NCBI GenBank assembly: GCA_016931935.1
Contig: JAFGDW010000043.1
Location: forward strand, 1 to 32,889
Origin: Candidatus Zhuqueibacterota bacterium
Lineage (GTDB): Bacteria > Zhuqueibacterota > Zhuqueibacteria > Thermofontimicrobiales > Thiofontviventaceae
Length of the DNA stretch: 32,889 nt
Direction: 5' to 3'
Shown: piece by piece, positions 1-8,771 of the stretch
How positions within the stretch are numbered: the stretch's first letter is position 1
Layout: every line of letters starts with the position of its first letter
Notes under the pieces: model-generated
Told to the model about the DNA's origin: nothing
Databases searched by the model: none
The model's input: the letters and a program-made list of their open reading frames with translations, nothing else
Program-made: the position numbers and the translations under genes

Positions 1-85
1 AGATATGAACGCAGTTTCGTTTTATTTACTTATGTCAACATCAGCTCATCATCGCTTTAAGCCGACGCTCTTTGTCGGCTTAAAT
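1..85. repeat. 85-bp terminal repeat, left copy
   Basis: Bases 1-85 recur as the reverse complement of 32805-32889, with a single difference (position 5, a versus g). The inner part, 56-84, is a perfect hairpin: arm tttaagccgac, 7-base loop gctcttt, arm gtcggcttaaa. Similarity stops abruptly after base 85. The simplest reading is a dispersed genomic repeat at which assembly stopped. Nothing in it looks coding. Confidence 0.9.
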
Positions 86-263
86 GGAATTAGAACGACT
101 AGCTTGAAAATTATTAGTTTGTTGAATCGTGTATTACAAGGAAACATTGACTATACGTTAAAGTCAAAATGGAAATGGAAATGGGAATTATAATCACAAT
201 GTTTTAATCCAGTAAAACATGATAATATGTACTCTTTTCGAAGTAGTTTTAGGATTGGAGTAA

Positions 264-296
264 AGCGATTCCATCGCTCTGAGCGATGGAATCGCT
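264..296. repeat. Perfect 15-bp hairpin
   Basis: The arm agcgattccatcgct (264-278), a 3-base loop ctg and the exact complement (282-296) form a perfect stem. It lies 160 bp beyond the end of the molybdopterin subunit gene. Neither strand has a T-run after the stem, so it is not a standard intrinsic terminator. It is more like a compact palindromic repeat. The rest of 86-458 shows nothing I can interpret. Confidence 0.8.
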
Positions 297-458
297 ATTG
301 ATTAACCTTAAAACCAATTCGGTACAAATATATAAGTGTTTTTGGGATTTTCGCTTTGCAATCTTTACCCATCTTTCTTGGCCGAGAGAAATAATAATGA
401 TCAAATCTCAAGACCACTTTGTTGGTTGTAACGAATTCATTTCATCCCAAAGCCACCA

Positions 459-2597
459 TTATCCGTTCTTCAATGCTGCTTTAATCCGTTCCGGGCTCAT
501 TGGCATCTGGGACACGCGAACACCAATCGCATCGTAAATCGCGTTGGCAATGGCGCCGCCCATAGTAATAATCGCCGGCTCGCCGCCGCCATGTGCTGCC
601 GGGTCCTTTGAATCGATAATAACGGTTTCAATTTGGGGCAGCCAGGAAAAGCGAGGAAGTTCATAGGCATCGAAATTGGTGTCGATAATGTGTCCGCCTT
701 CGAAATGGATGTCTTCTGTCAGAGCATATCCCAACCCCATCGTAATGCAGCCTTCCATTTGGATGATCGCACCTTCCGGGTTCACACAAAGTCCCATATC
801 CTGGGCGCACACCACACGCTTCACTTGCACGTGTCCAGTATCACGATTGACGTCTACTTGAGCAATCGTGGCGACAAACGTATCGGCATCAATGCCCAAT
901 GCAATTCCAATACCGCGACCACTTGGTGGTTTAGCGGGGGTATATCCAAATTTATCCGCTGCGGTTTTCAAGCAGGTTAGCAACTGCTCATGCTTCAAAT
1001 TTTTCAGGCGGAATTCCATCGGATCGATGCCTGCTTTAGCGGCCATGATGTCAATCTGCGATTCCCGGGCAAAGGTGTTGGTGTTATTGGCCGGGGCGCG
1101 CCATGGGCCGGTAGCAAATGGATGCGCACCACGCGCATTGTATGAACTCGTGCTGTAATTGGGGATCTCATAAAAATGCTCTGCGCCTCTGTCACCAGCA
1201 AAATAAACCTGATAATCCCACGTAACAATGGCGCCGCTATCAGAAATTCCGGATTTAATTTTCACGACCGCTGCAGGCCGGAATGTATCGTAGAAAAATT
1301 CTTCCGCACGATTCCAGGCGACCTGCACAGGTTTACCTGTAATTTTTGAAAGCCGGGCCGCCTCAACAGCCTGCTGATGGGGACTCTTGCCTCCAAATCC
1401 GCCGCCGACAAATGGTGTAAGCACATGGACTTTTTCTGCCGGGAAGCCCAGCGCTTCTGCAATACTATCCTTCGCAGCAAACGGTCGCTGTGTGCCCACC
1501 CATGCGGTCGCTTTATTACCTTTAACATCGACAATAGCCGTGTGTGTTTCCATCGGAGCGTGGGCAACGTAGCCATCATAAAACGTCGTTTCGAATGTCT
1601 CTGCTGCTAGTTTTGCTCCTTGAGCAACATCACCAGCCTGGGAAATTATTTCTTTTTCCGACGGGTAATTCAGCAGATAATCGAAAATTGATTTTTCATC
1701 AACTTTGGCTTGCGGGGTATCATATTCGGCTTTAATCAACGCCCGGGCTTTGTCGGCGATATCCGGATGTTTGTGTAACACGGCAATTAAATCATTCTCC
1801 CGAATAACAATCGCTCCTTCAACTTTTTCCGCCTTCGATGTATCAACACTGATTAATTTTGCATCATGTGCCGGCGGGCGCAGCACTTTAGCGTACAACA
1901 TGTCAGGTAAGCGAATGTCACCGGCGTACTTTGCTTCGCCTTTTACTTTTTCGAGTGCATCGCGTCTCAAAAAAGATTTACCCATAATTTTATATTGTGT
2001 TTTATCTTTGATCGCTACATCACCGCTTACATGTCGTTCGATTATTTTGCCTTTTGTCAACTGCGCGTATGATATTCGGCGGTCACGATTGCCTTTTTCA
2101 AACACGATACCATCTTCCACTGTCAATTTGCTGATCGCTACATTAAGTTGTTCCGCTGCGAGTTCAATTAAAACGGCGCGAGCTTCAGCAGCAGCCTTTC
2201 TCATATACGGACCAAAATGCCTGGTCGTAAGTGAGCCAAACGTCCCCATATCCCAGACACTCCTGTCGGTATCTCCCATCACCATGTCAACGCTGTCAAT
2301 CGAAACATCCAGTTCATCCGCCAGCATCTGAGCTAATGATGTGATGATACCCTGTCCCATTTCAATTTTACCTGTCAAACAAGCGACTCGGCCATCAGCG
2401 CCGATGAGCAAATAAGCATTGAAATCGGATGGATAATCCCGGCGACCGCGTTGCGCTAACAGTTCAGCATCGCCAATTGTAAACAGAACAACCAGACCGC
2501 CGCAAAATCGTTTCAGGAAGTCGCGCCTGTTCAGAGGAAATTGAAGGATGTTGTCTCGAAAATCGAGTTCCATGTAATCATCATTTTTCATCTTCAT
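459..2597 (-). CDS. Molybdopterin-binding subunit of a xanthine oxidase-family hydroxylase (IorB-like)
   Basis: This is the large catalytic subunit of an isoquinoline 1-oxidoreductase/aldehyde oxidase-type molybdenum hydroxylase. The family hydroxylates N-heterocycles or oxidises aldehydes and passes electrons to an iron-sulfur partner. The 712 residues match the usual IorB length. Residues 23-29 (NRRDFLK) followed by a hydrophobic stretch form a twin-arginine signal, so the folded enzyme is probably exported. GQG at 81-83, HAPME at 346-350, FVGGGFGGK at 396-404 and GGGEP at 670-674 are family motifs; E673 is the expected catalytic glutamate. The start is supported by AAGGAGG nine bases upstream, inside the 3' end of the preceding gene. 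The two genes are 2 bp apart and surely co-transcribed. The substrate cannot be read from sequence, and no XdhC-like cofactor chaperone gene is in the window. Confidence 0.93.
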   Translation of the reverse strand: MKMKNDDYMELDFRDNILQFPLNRRDFLKRFCGGLVVLFTIGDAELLAQRGRRDYPSDFNAYLLIGADGRVACLTGKIEMGQGIITSLAQMLADELDVSIDSVDMVMGDTDRSVWDMGTFGSLTTRHFGPYMRKAAAEARAVLIELAAEQLNVAISKLTVEDGIVFEKGNRDRRISYAQLTKGKIIERHVSGDVAIKDKTQYKIMGKSFLRRDALEKVKGEAKYAGDIRLPDMLYAKVLRPPAHDAKLISVDTSKAEKVEGAIVIRENDLIAVLHKHPDIADKARALIKAEYDTPQAKVDEKSIFDYLLNYPSEKEIISQAGDVAQGAKLAAETFETTFYDGYVAHAPMETHTAIVDVKGNKATAWVGTQRPFAAKDSIAEALGFPAEKVHVLTPFVGGGFGGKSPHQQAVEAARLSKITGKPVQVAWNRAEEFFYDTFRPAAVVKIKSGISDSGAIVTWDYQVYFAGDRGAEHFYEIPNYSTSSYNARGAHPFATGPWRAPANNTNTFARESQIDIMAAKAGIDPMEFRLKNLKHEQLLTCLKTAADKFGYTPAKPPSGRGIGIALGIDADTFVATIAQVDVNRDTGHVQVKRVVCAQDMGLCVNPEGAIIQMEGCITMGLGYALTEDIHFEGGHIIDTNFDAYELPRFSWLPQIETVIIDSKDPAAHGGGEPAIITMGGAIANAIYDAIGVRVSQMPMSPERIKAALKNG

Positions 2598-2599
2598 GG

Positions 2600-3076
2600 C
2601 TATTTTCCTCCTTGCATAATTTTAGCTGCTGATTGAATCGCCTGAACGATCCGGTTGTGCGCTCCGCAACGGCAGAGGTTGTCGTCCATATTTTCTATGA
2701 TGTCTTTCATGGATGGGTTGGGATTTTTTATTATCATGCTGTACGCATTTAGAATCATTCCCGGTGTACAAAATCCACACTGCAGGGCGTCGTGATCAAC
2801 AAATGCTTGTTGAATGGGATGGAGAGCGCCATTATTTGATAACCCTTCGATCGTGATTACATGTTTCCCTTTAATATCTTTTAATGAAGTTTGGCATGAC
2901 CTGATGGCTTCATTATCAACTAATACCGTGCACGCACCACAAAATCCCTCTCCACAGCCGAATTTCGTGCCTGTCAGGTTTAAATCCGTTCGCAGCACCC
3001 AAAGAAGCATTCGATCACTATCGGTGGTGACACTGATTGGTTCACCGTTAAGTGTAAATGTTATTTTTTCATTCAT
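2600..3076 (-). CDS. [2Fe-2S] subunit of the molybdenum hydroxylase (IorA-like)
   Basis: This is the small electron-transfer subunit paired with the molybdopterin subunit directly downstream. It has 158 residues, the normal size for this family. The N-terminal plant-ferredoxin-like domain holds one cluster with cysteines 41, 46, 49 and 61 (CGEGFCGAC motif). The C-terminal helical domain holds the second cluster with cysteines 100, 103, 135 and 137 (CGFCTPG and CRCG motifs). All eight ligands are present. There is no signal peptide, so it is presumably carried across the membrane with its Tat-tagged partner, as in related periplasmic enzymes. The start has an AGAGG ribosome site about eight bases upstream. 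It is the first gene of the two-gene operon. No FAD subunit is encoded, which is typical of the IorAB subgroup. Confidence 0.95.
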   Translation of the reverse strand: MNEKITFTLNGEPISVTTDSDRMLLWVLRTDLNLTGTKFGCGEGFCGACTVLVDNEAIRSCQTSLKDIKGKHVITIEGLSNNGALHPIQQAFVDHDALQCGFCTPGMILNAYSMIIKNPNPSMKDIIENMDDNLCRCGAHNRIVQAIQSAAKIMQGGK

Positions 3077-3307
3077 ATTCGAACCTCTATTTTGGATTTG
3101 CCTGGCGTCTATCTGAAAACATCAATAATAAAATATTGGCTCCAGTTATCGGATAGACTCCAGGTGAAGTCGATGCATTTTCACCTTTGCCTATACTTGT
3201 GTTGTATTCAAAAAATTTAAATTAATCTTGCCCACTGCAACTTAGATAGAGTCCAAAAATAAGTATCCTTTCAAAAAATTAGGGGAACTCAACATTGTTG
3301 TTCATGC

Positions 3308-3342
3308 TTCGACGGAGTTTATCCTGAGCTTGATGAAGGGCT
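3308..3342 (-). repeat. Dispersed TTCGAC..CTCAGG repeat, copy 1
   Basis: The reverse complement of 3308-3342 matches 30523-30557 at 30 of 35 positions, counted by eye. The outer bases ttcatgct/agcatgaa (3301-3308 and 3343-3350) add a short flanking stem. This is a non-coding palindromic element, seen again in shorter form at 14907-14979 and 30485-30506. Confidence 0.75.
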
Positions 3343-3510
3343 CAGCATGAAGCTACGCTGGCGCTTCACACTGAGTCCCGACGGGTCAGGAAAGTGTGAA
3401 AGTAGGAAATCTTGATACAACGACCATTAATTATTGAACAGATACAAAAATACAATGGCAAACTATTCAAATCATACGCATTTGTCACTACTTCAATAAA
3501 ATGAGTAATC

Positions 3511-3535
3511 GGTTATCGGTGATACACCGATAACC
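3511..3535. repeat. Perfect 11-bp hairpin
   Basis: The arm ggttatcggtg, loop ata and the exact complementary arm form a 25-base hairpin, followed by a short tttccc. It lies between the hydroxylase operon and the end of the kinase gene. The T-run is too weak to call it a terminator. Confidence 0.7.
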
Positions 3536-3754
3536 TTTCCCGCTGCAATTTGGCGGGATTACCAATACATTCAGTCTGTGTGCGAATATTGATGTTATTA
3601 TTAGGGACACAAAATGGTAATTTATTTTTGAACAACTACCCAGTACAGCGTTTCAAAAATCTTTGTGGCGTTTGTTAATGTTATTTCCACGTCGCGCCAA
3701 ATGAAAATTAAATCATAAATACTGCAAAACGTATGAGCCCGTGTACATGTCTGC

Positions 3755-5974
3755 CTATAGCGTGGATAATACTTTTGGCCACGTAAAATAGAATGTACTG
3801 CCTCTGCCGGGTATCGATTCCACCCACACCATCCCACCAGCCTGTTCGACGATTTTTTTGACCAACGTCAAACCGATGCCGGTGCATTCGACATCATCTC
3901 GGGATTGCAATGTTTGAAATATCTGGAAAATTCGTTGATAATTACTTTTATCGATACCGGGACCGTTATCGGCTACAGCAAATTGCCACTTATCATCGCT
4001 CTCCTTGCTGGAAATGTTGATACGTCCATCCGGTTTATCCATAAACTTAATCGCATTGCTAATCAGGTTCTGGAACAGTTGCGTTATTCGAATTCGGCTG
4101 CCGTGGATGACCGGTAGTGTACTATCCACATTGATGGTAATTCGTTCAGGAGCCGCCAGACTTTCAACAATTTCTTTTACTAGTTCAGTCAATACGATTG
4201 CATCCTGCTGTTCATCAATTCTACCGACCCGCGAATATTCCAGGACGCCATTAATCAATTGCCCCATCCGTCGAACGCGTCCTATAAGTAGTTCCAGCTT
4301 TAGCTTACCCTGTTCATCGAATTTATCAGTATAATCGTCGTACAGCCAGGTTGCCAGTTGACTAACAGCACGCAATGGTGCTTTCAAATCGTGCGAGATA
4401 ATATAGGCAAATTCCTTTAACTCCTGATTCACCGCTTCAAGTTGAGCAGTACGTTTGATAACCCGTTGCTCTAATTCATCATTCAGTTTGCGAATGACCG
4501 CTTCAGCCTTTTTCCGTTCAGTAATGTCCCTGCTGATGCCACGAAAGCCCAGCAGCTCACCATTTTGGGAGATAATCGGGGCAGCATTGGTCTCCAGGGC
4601 AATTCGTCGGCCATCACGATGTAAGCTGATATTTTCCAGGTTATGAAGCGGTTGGTATTGCTTTGCGGCGTCATTAAAGCTGACTTTTATTCGGTCTACA
4701 TCATCGGGATGGATATGCCAATACGGTGTTTTACCGATAATTTCCTGCGGTGTATATCCCAACACCTGCTTCCCCTGAGGACTGGAATAAGTGAAGATGG
4801 CGTGTTGGTCAATTTGCCAGATCCAATCGTTACTTGTCTCTACCAGCGATCGAAAGCGGCTTTCGCTATCAGCAAGTTCCTGGGTGCGCTGCTCAACAAG
4901 ACGCTCCACCAATTCATTGTGATGAATGAGCAACATCACAATGATTGCAATCAATAAGGTAAACGCCATCCCGGTGGCGAACAACCATCCTGCCTGTAGA
5001 AGCCGGTGCTGCCTGAAGAAAAAATTCGACGGGGCGGCCGTTAACGACCAACGTCGTGTTCCAACAGTAATCGTCTGTGTACTGGTAAACAAACGATCAG
5101 CCATACTCGACGTGGAATCAATGGCACAAGTTTCACACAGTGCCTCATGTCGATATAAAAATGTTCTGGTAGTATCATCTTCTCCGCCAACTGCTAAATC
5201 CTGTATAGTAACCGTTATGTGCTGATGTTCACGATTTCGAATTATTCGCTCGAAAAGCCCTTCGATTTGAAATATTCCTCCGACAAATGATTGCAGGGTA
5301 TTGCGACGTGACGTTACATTGGTTGCCGGTGGATTCGATTCATAAATCGGTAGGAGAATGATAATACCGCGCTTTGATTGTTCATTCTGAATAATGTCGA
5401 TAGGACCTGAGGCGACAAGCATATTTTCATCAGTTGCCTGATGAATTGCCGACAGAATTTCCGGTTGTGTCGCGATGTCATAACCATGAATATCATACTG
5501 CTCGTTTCGCGGTTCTGCTATCGTGAATGGAAAATAGACATCGCGTTTTTTCGCCCGGACTAACTGTCCGTTGACATTAAATTCTCTAATTGAAAAATCT
5601 GTTATTTCACGGCGCATTCGTCGTTCAAACGCTTTGCGTGTACTGTTAGGTATAACGGGGATCCACCCGATGACATAAATGCCATCAAAGGCTGTCAGGT
5701 AGGGCTGTACAAAAATTGAAAATTCTTCGTGCGTCACCATTTCAGATGACAAGAAAAAACTTTTCAGTGACGAAATTGCCGTTTCCAACCGTACCATTTC
5801 GGTTTCCAGCGCGGAAGCATAATCCTTCAACGCTTTATCCAATTCGATTTGATAGCGGTAATTTTGCCAGTTTTTACCGAGTTTCCATGCCACAAGCGAT
5901 AGAATCGTCCCAACAATAACGATCATTATCAGGAACGTCCAATTTAGATATGTTTTTCGGGTACGCTTTTTCAT
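3755..5974 (-). CDS. CHASE-PAS sensor histidine kinase (orphan)
   Basis: This is a membrane sensor kinase of 739 residues. A first membrane helix (about 12-32) leads to a periplasmic CHASE domain (about 75-260), a domain known to bind small ligands. A second helix (about 328-350) leads to a short linker, a PAS domain (about 370-488, ending in the PAC-like GISRDITERKKAE), a coiled coil (490-520), a HisKA domain and an ATPase domain. The phospho-accepting histidine is H528 in ISHDLKAPL. The ATP-binding motifs are N640 in NLISNAIKF, DNGPG at 669-673 and GIGL at 699-702. The kinase looks fully active. No response regulator lies next to it, so its partner is elsewhere. The start has GGGAGG seven bases upstream. 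Confidence 0.93.
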   Translation of the reverse strand: MKKRTRKTYLNWTFLIMIVIVGTILSLVAWKLGKNWQNYRYQIELDKALKDYASALETEMVRLETAISSLKSFFLSSEMVTHEEFSIFVQPYLTAFDGIYVIGWIPVIPNSTRKAFERRMRREITDFSIREFNVNGQLVRAKKRDVYFPFTIAEPRNEQYDIHGYDIATQPEILSAIHQATDENMLVASGPIDIIQNEQSKRGIIILLPIYESNPPATNVTSRRNTLQSFVGGIFQIEGLFERIIRNREHQHITVTIQDLAVGGEDDTTRTFLYRHEALCETCAIDSTSSMADRLFTSTQTITVGTRRWSLTAAPSNFFFRQHRLLQAGWLFATGMAFTLLIAIIVMLLIHHNELVERLVEQRTQELADSESRFRSLVETSNDWIWQIDQHAIFTYSSPQGKQVLGYTPQEIIGKTPYWHIHPDDVDRIKVSFNDAAKQYQPLHNLENISLHRDGRRIALETNAAPIISQNGELLGFRGISRDITERKKAEAVIRKLNDELEQRVIKRTAQLEAVNQELKEFAYIISHDLKAPLRAVSQLATWLYDDYTDKFDEQGKLKLELLIGRVRRMGQLINGVLEYSRVGRIDEQQDAIVLTELVKEIVESLAAPERITINVDSTLPVIHGSRIRITQLFQNLISNAIKFMDKPDGRINISSKESDDKWQFAVADNGPGIDKSNYQRIFQIFQTLQSRDDVECTGIGLTLVKKIVEQAGGMVWVESIPGRGSTFYFTWPKVLSTL

Positions 5975-6042
5975 TAATAACCTCCCAACGCTGAATCAAA
6001 TCAGACACCCAAATCCCATCATGTGCCCCGATTGAACATTCA

Positions 6043-6070
6043 AATGTATTTTTTACGTCCAATTTTTCAA
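6043..6070 (-). promoter_or_regulatory. Candidate sigma-70 promoter for the CHASE kinase
   Basis: Read on the minus strand, TTGAAA (6070-6065), a 16-base spacer and TACATT (6048-6043) form a reasonable sigma-70 promoter about 70 bases upstream of the kinase start. The rest of the 5975-6530 spacer shows nothing else I can interpret. Confidence 0.5.
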
Positions 6071-6530
6071 CAATTGAACAAGTCGGACATTTTTGAAATG
6101 CTCTATTCCACTTCGAATGCAGAGTTCATTGAATTAGCGTTTGCTATTTCTTGCCGAAATGCAACAAAATGATTTCAAAATTTTACTCAATCTCAAGAAT
6201 AAACCAATATCAAATCTAATGACAGTAAATCAACTCGTGCCAAAAATTCTGTCATTTACTGGAATGACACGCCCGGCAGCATAGTTACTTTATCTGATTT
6301 ATAAAACGTAATTTACGAAATAATTAAAAAAGAGTCAAGCTGCAATTTCAGGCTTCATTATTAAGATGCAATTGAAATAATTTTTTGTTTTGAAAATATA
6401 TTAAATCCGGACAGGTACTATTTAGGATTCCATGCTGTTTCATGCATGTAAAACCTGTCACGGGTGATTAAAGATTATGACAAAACTGTCGATATTATTC
6501 GTTGGTGAAGTATCTATTTTGAGGATTCCC

Positions 6531-7145
6531 ATGATCGGCAGTATTGGCGGACAAACGAATTGCATGAATGGATGTGCTCCTAACTCGATGAACCGAGCTT
6601 ATGGCGCTGCACGTTCCTATCAGGCATTTAGTACGTCGCCATCCAAAGCGGGACAGAAAAATCCAAAAGAACTTTCAGAGGAAGATCAAAAGACAGTTGA
6701 TGAACTAAAAAAACGGGATCAGGAAGTCCGGGCGCATGAGCAAGCCCATAAAACTATGGGGGGACAATACGTGATCGGCGGTGCGTCGTTCGAGTATGAG
6801 ACCGGACCGGATGGCAAACGTTACGCCGTTGGCGGCGAAGTACAAATCGACGTCACTCCAATCAAAGATGATCCGGAAGCAACGATTCGAAAAATGCAGC
6901 AGGTTCGCAAAGCAGCATTGGCGCCAGCAAAACCATCGGCACAGGACCGGCGAGTCGCTGCATTGGCCAGTCAAAAAATGGCCGAGGCATCACGGGAATT
7001 GAATGCGCAGAAATCCGAAGATGCACAAACCGGGACAGGTAAAGTTGGCAAGCAAAAGGCTAAAGCGGAGCCAGCGACGTATACACCCCAATTCTCATTT
7101 AACACGTCACATCTAATGGGACAGAATTTGAATATGATGGCATGA
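6531..7145 (+). CDS. Putative metalloprotease, SprA-related (CJM1_0395-like) family
   Basis: This protein of about 204 residues belongs to the small SprA-related putative metalloprotease family, found in many diderm bacteria and of unknown physiological role. The recognisable block runs from about residue 45 to 170. It includes RAHEQAHK, with a zinc-binding HEQAH (residues 69-73), followed by the conserved GGQYVIGGASFEYETGPDG and a KMQQVRKAALAPA stretch. The N terminus is Gly/Asn-rich and the C terminus is Lys/Ala/Thr-rich low complexity. I place the start at 6531, where GAGG lies six bases upstream. A longer reading from 6477 adds 18 residues but has a poorer ribosome site. The gene stands alone and converges on the operon at 7249. 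Confidence 0.8.
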   Translation: MIGSIGGQTNCMNGCAPNSMNRAYGAARSYQAFSTSPSKAGQKNPKELSEEDQKTVDELKKRDQEVRAHEQAHKTMGGQYVIGGASFEYETGPDGKRYAVGGEVQIDVTPIKDDPEATIRKMQQVRKAALAPAKPSAQDRRVAALASQKMAEASRELNAQKSEDAQTGTGKVGKQKAKAEPATYTPQFSFNTSHLMGQNLNMMA

Positions 7146-7189
7146 TCATCACCGAATATCAATCAGATTCTTCGATAGACATTTCAAAT

Positions 7190-7230
7190 AACAACGGGTT
7201 GTATTTTCACTGCAAATACAACCCGTTGTT
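7190..7230. terminator. 17-bp hairpin between convergent genes
   Basis: The perfect stem is aacaacgggttgtattt (7190-7206), a seven-base loop and the complementary arm (7214-7230). It lies between the convergent genes ending at 7145 and 7249. Only a mixed A/T stretch follows, not a clean T-run. The position suggests a bidirectional transcription stop. Confidence 0.65.
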
Positions 7231-7248
7231 CAATTTCAATTATCATTG

Positions 7249-8241
7249 CTAAATATCAATTATTGACAAATGCACCATTGTCTGATTCAGCAATTGATAA
7301 GCGATTTCACCAAGCGCAAACGGACCTCTAATTCCAGCCGTGTCCTTACCTTCCAATTCACCATACAGATAATTCAGCAAGCAATTGCATGAAAATTGAA
7401 CATTCTCACTGACCCCTTCAGGGATTTCAGATCGAAACTTTTCGGCATAATTGGGAACGGGTTTAGAGAGTTTATATTTTACACCTTTGAACACCGGGCA
7501 CCATAAAATCACGCGCTTTTCTTGCTCATCAATCTGTTTTAGACTCGTGTTCATCAGGGCGCCATAAAAATCTGCAATAACCGGACATTTTATATCATAT
7601 TTAATTTCGAGCAAATAATCAGCAAAATTTCGCTTGAAACCATTAATAAAAACATCGGTTGCATCATAGCTGTCCTGCAAAAATTCAATGACATCACCTT
7701 CGCTATCCTGTTCAAATATATTGACAATATCAATAACAGGAATTTTGTTTGCTGGCAAGCTCACGTTTAGTACAATCGCGCCATTCTCCATGACTTTCTT
7801 TTCCCGGCCGTCAATAATTTTCGGCGTTATTTTTCCCATATCTTCTAAAGCAACGCCAGAAACCCAACCCGCGAGCGGGTGCATAGCAAATTGTGGAAAG
7901 AGAGGCGCTTCCATAGCAAATTTTTCGAAGGTCGGACTCATCGAGGGCATAGTCATCAGCATAAAACCATTTTCCGGTCCTTCAACATAAATATTCTGAA
8001 TTGAATTTTCGTCAAATACCTTGACTTCAACTTTTGTTGCGTAGTCAGGAATTTCAGCAGCAAATATCTGCTCCTGGTTAAAACAGCCGCCGTCTTGCGC
8101 AACAAAATATGGCATCGTTCCGGCGATCCAGTCCCCTTTGTGCAATTTCATCAACGCATTTTCATCACCAGCCAACGATAACTTTTTACCGGCGTCTATC
8201 ATTTCGTTTAATGTATCAACATCATAGAGTTTTTGTTCCAT
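7249..8241 (-). CDS. Uncharacterised protein, possibly DUF6976-like
   Basis: This soluble protein of 330 residues has no signal peptide, membrane helix or catalytic motif I can name. The N-terminal stretch with LSLAGDENALMKL and GDWIAGTMPYF resembles, from memory, the DUF6976 family of unknown function; I hold this loosely. The rest is alternating alpha/beta with several cysteines (for example in WCPVF and FSCNCLLNYLYG). The start is set at 8241 because GGGAGG sits seven bases upstream, inside the end of the preceding gene. A GTG further upstream would lie in that ribosome site's own leader. Only 1 bp separates it from the upstream small gene, so the two are translated from one message. Confidence 0.7.
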   Translation of the reverse strand: MEQKLYDVDTLNEMIDAGKKLSLAGDENALMKLHKGDWIAGTMPYFVAQDGGCFNQEQIFAAEIPDYATKVEVKVFDENSIQNIYVEGPENGFMLMTMPSMSPTFEKFAMEAPLFPQFAMHPLAGWVSGVALEDMGKITPKIIDGREKKVMENGAIVLNVSLPANKIPVIDIVNIFEQDSEGDVIEFLQDSYDATDVFINGFKRNFADYLLEIKYDIKCPVIADFYGALMNTSLKQIDEQEKRVILWCPVFKGVKYKLSKPVPNYAEKFRSEIPEGVSENVQFSCNCLLNYLYGELEGKDTAGIRGPFALGEIAYQLLNQTMVHLSIIDI

Positions 8242-8242
8242 T

Positions 8243-8482
8243 TTACATTCCTCCCAACAGTTCACTTAAATCATTCGCAACTAGAGGATTATTTATATTT
8301 TTCTTGAAAAAAGTCTGAAGTTCGTCTATAGACTTTTTCATTTCCTGAGCTGTTTTAATTTTGTTAAAGTTTATCTTTAGCCGGGCCAACAATATTTTTG
8401 TTGCCAGAAATTTAAAATTATAGGATTTGTCTACCAGGATAGCCGCCTCCCAGCGCTTGTCAAATGAACTGGGTACATTCAT
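8243..8482 (-). CDS. Small hypothetical protein, first gene of a two-gene operon
   Basis: This is a 79-residue basic, probably all-helical protein I do not recognise. It has no cysteine, signal peptide or membrane helix. A central run rich in Lys, Leu and Ile (about residues 20-60) could form a helical hairpin or coiled coil. The start at 8482 has AAGGAG about ten bases upstream, slightly long but acceptable. Its last codons carry the ribosome site of the following 330-residue protein. That tight coupling suggests the two act together. The function is unknown. Confidence 0.65.
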   Translation of the reverse strand: MNVPSSFDKRWEAAILVDKSYNFKFLATKILLARLKINFNKIKTAQEMKKSIDELQTFFKKNINNPLVANDLSELLGGM

Positions 8483-8717
8483 TGTCCTATATCTCCTTCA
8501 TTTTGATTTTGATTTTAATCCATTTTAAGCCGATCAAATGCACTTAATGGATCTTATTTTAATGAATATCGGCGGAAGGAATCGTCAACTTTATGTAAAT
8601 TTAATTGTATTGTGTAATTATTAAATATTTGATGAAATAGGGTGGTTTAACAAATACACGAGGTATAAAATCGCCTTGTGATGTGATGAAAACTATCATG
8701 CTAGTGGAAATCAACTT

Positions 8718-8749
8718 AAAAAAGGGACACTAATTGATGTCCCTTTTTT
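8718..8749 (-). terminator. Rho-independent terminator of the efflux operon
   Basis: The stem aaaaaagggaca/tgtccctttttt has an eight-base loop and a T6 run on both strands. It lies just beyond the RND pump gene (ending at 8772) and closes the efflux operon. It could work in both directions. Confidence 0.85.
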
Positions 8750-8771
8750 CTTCTTTATGAATAATAAATTA

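Larger units (their letters stand above)
3077..3754. other. Gene-free spacer with repeats
   Basis: This 678-bp spacer between the hydroxylase operon and the sensor kinase gene has no convincing coding sequence. It holds a TTCGAC..CTCAGG-type repeat (3308-3342), a gapped hairpin with TTCACAC/GTGTGAA arms near 3363-3399, and a perfect 11-bp hairpin (3511-3535). I found no clear terminator for the kinase gene and no clear promoter for the hydroxylase operon. Confidence 0.7.

Noticed and set aside
5..193. Open frame starting in the left terminal repeat
   Set aside because: It translates a hairpin repeat, has no ribosome site and ends in a simple Lys/Trp run.
1705..2331. Long open frame opposite the molybdopterin subunit gene
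   Set aside because: It lies wholly antisense to a well-recognised enzyme gene, shows no family features and is explained by codon bias of the real gene.
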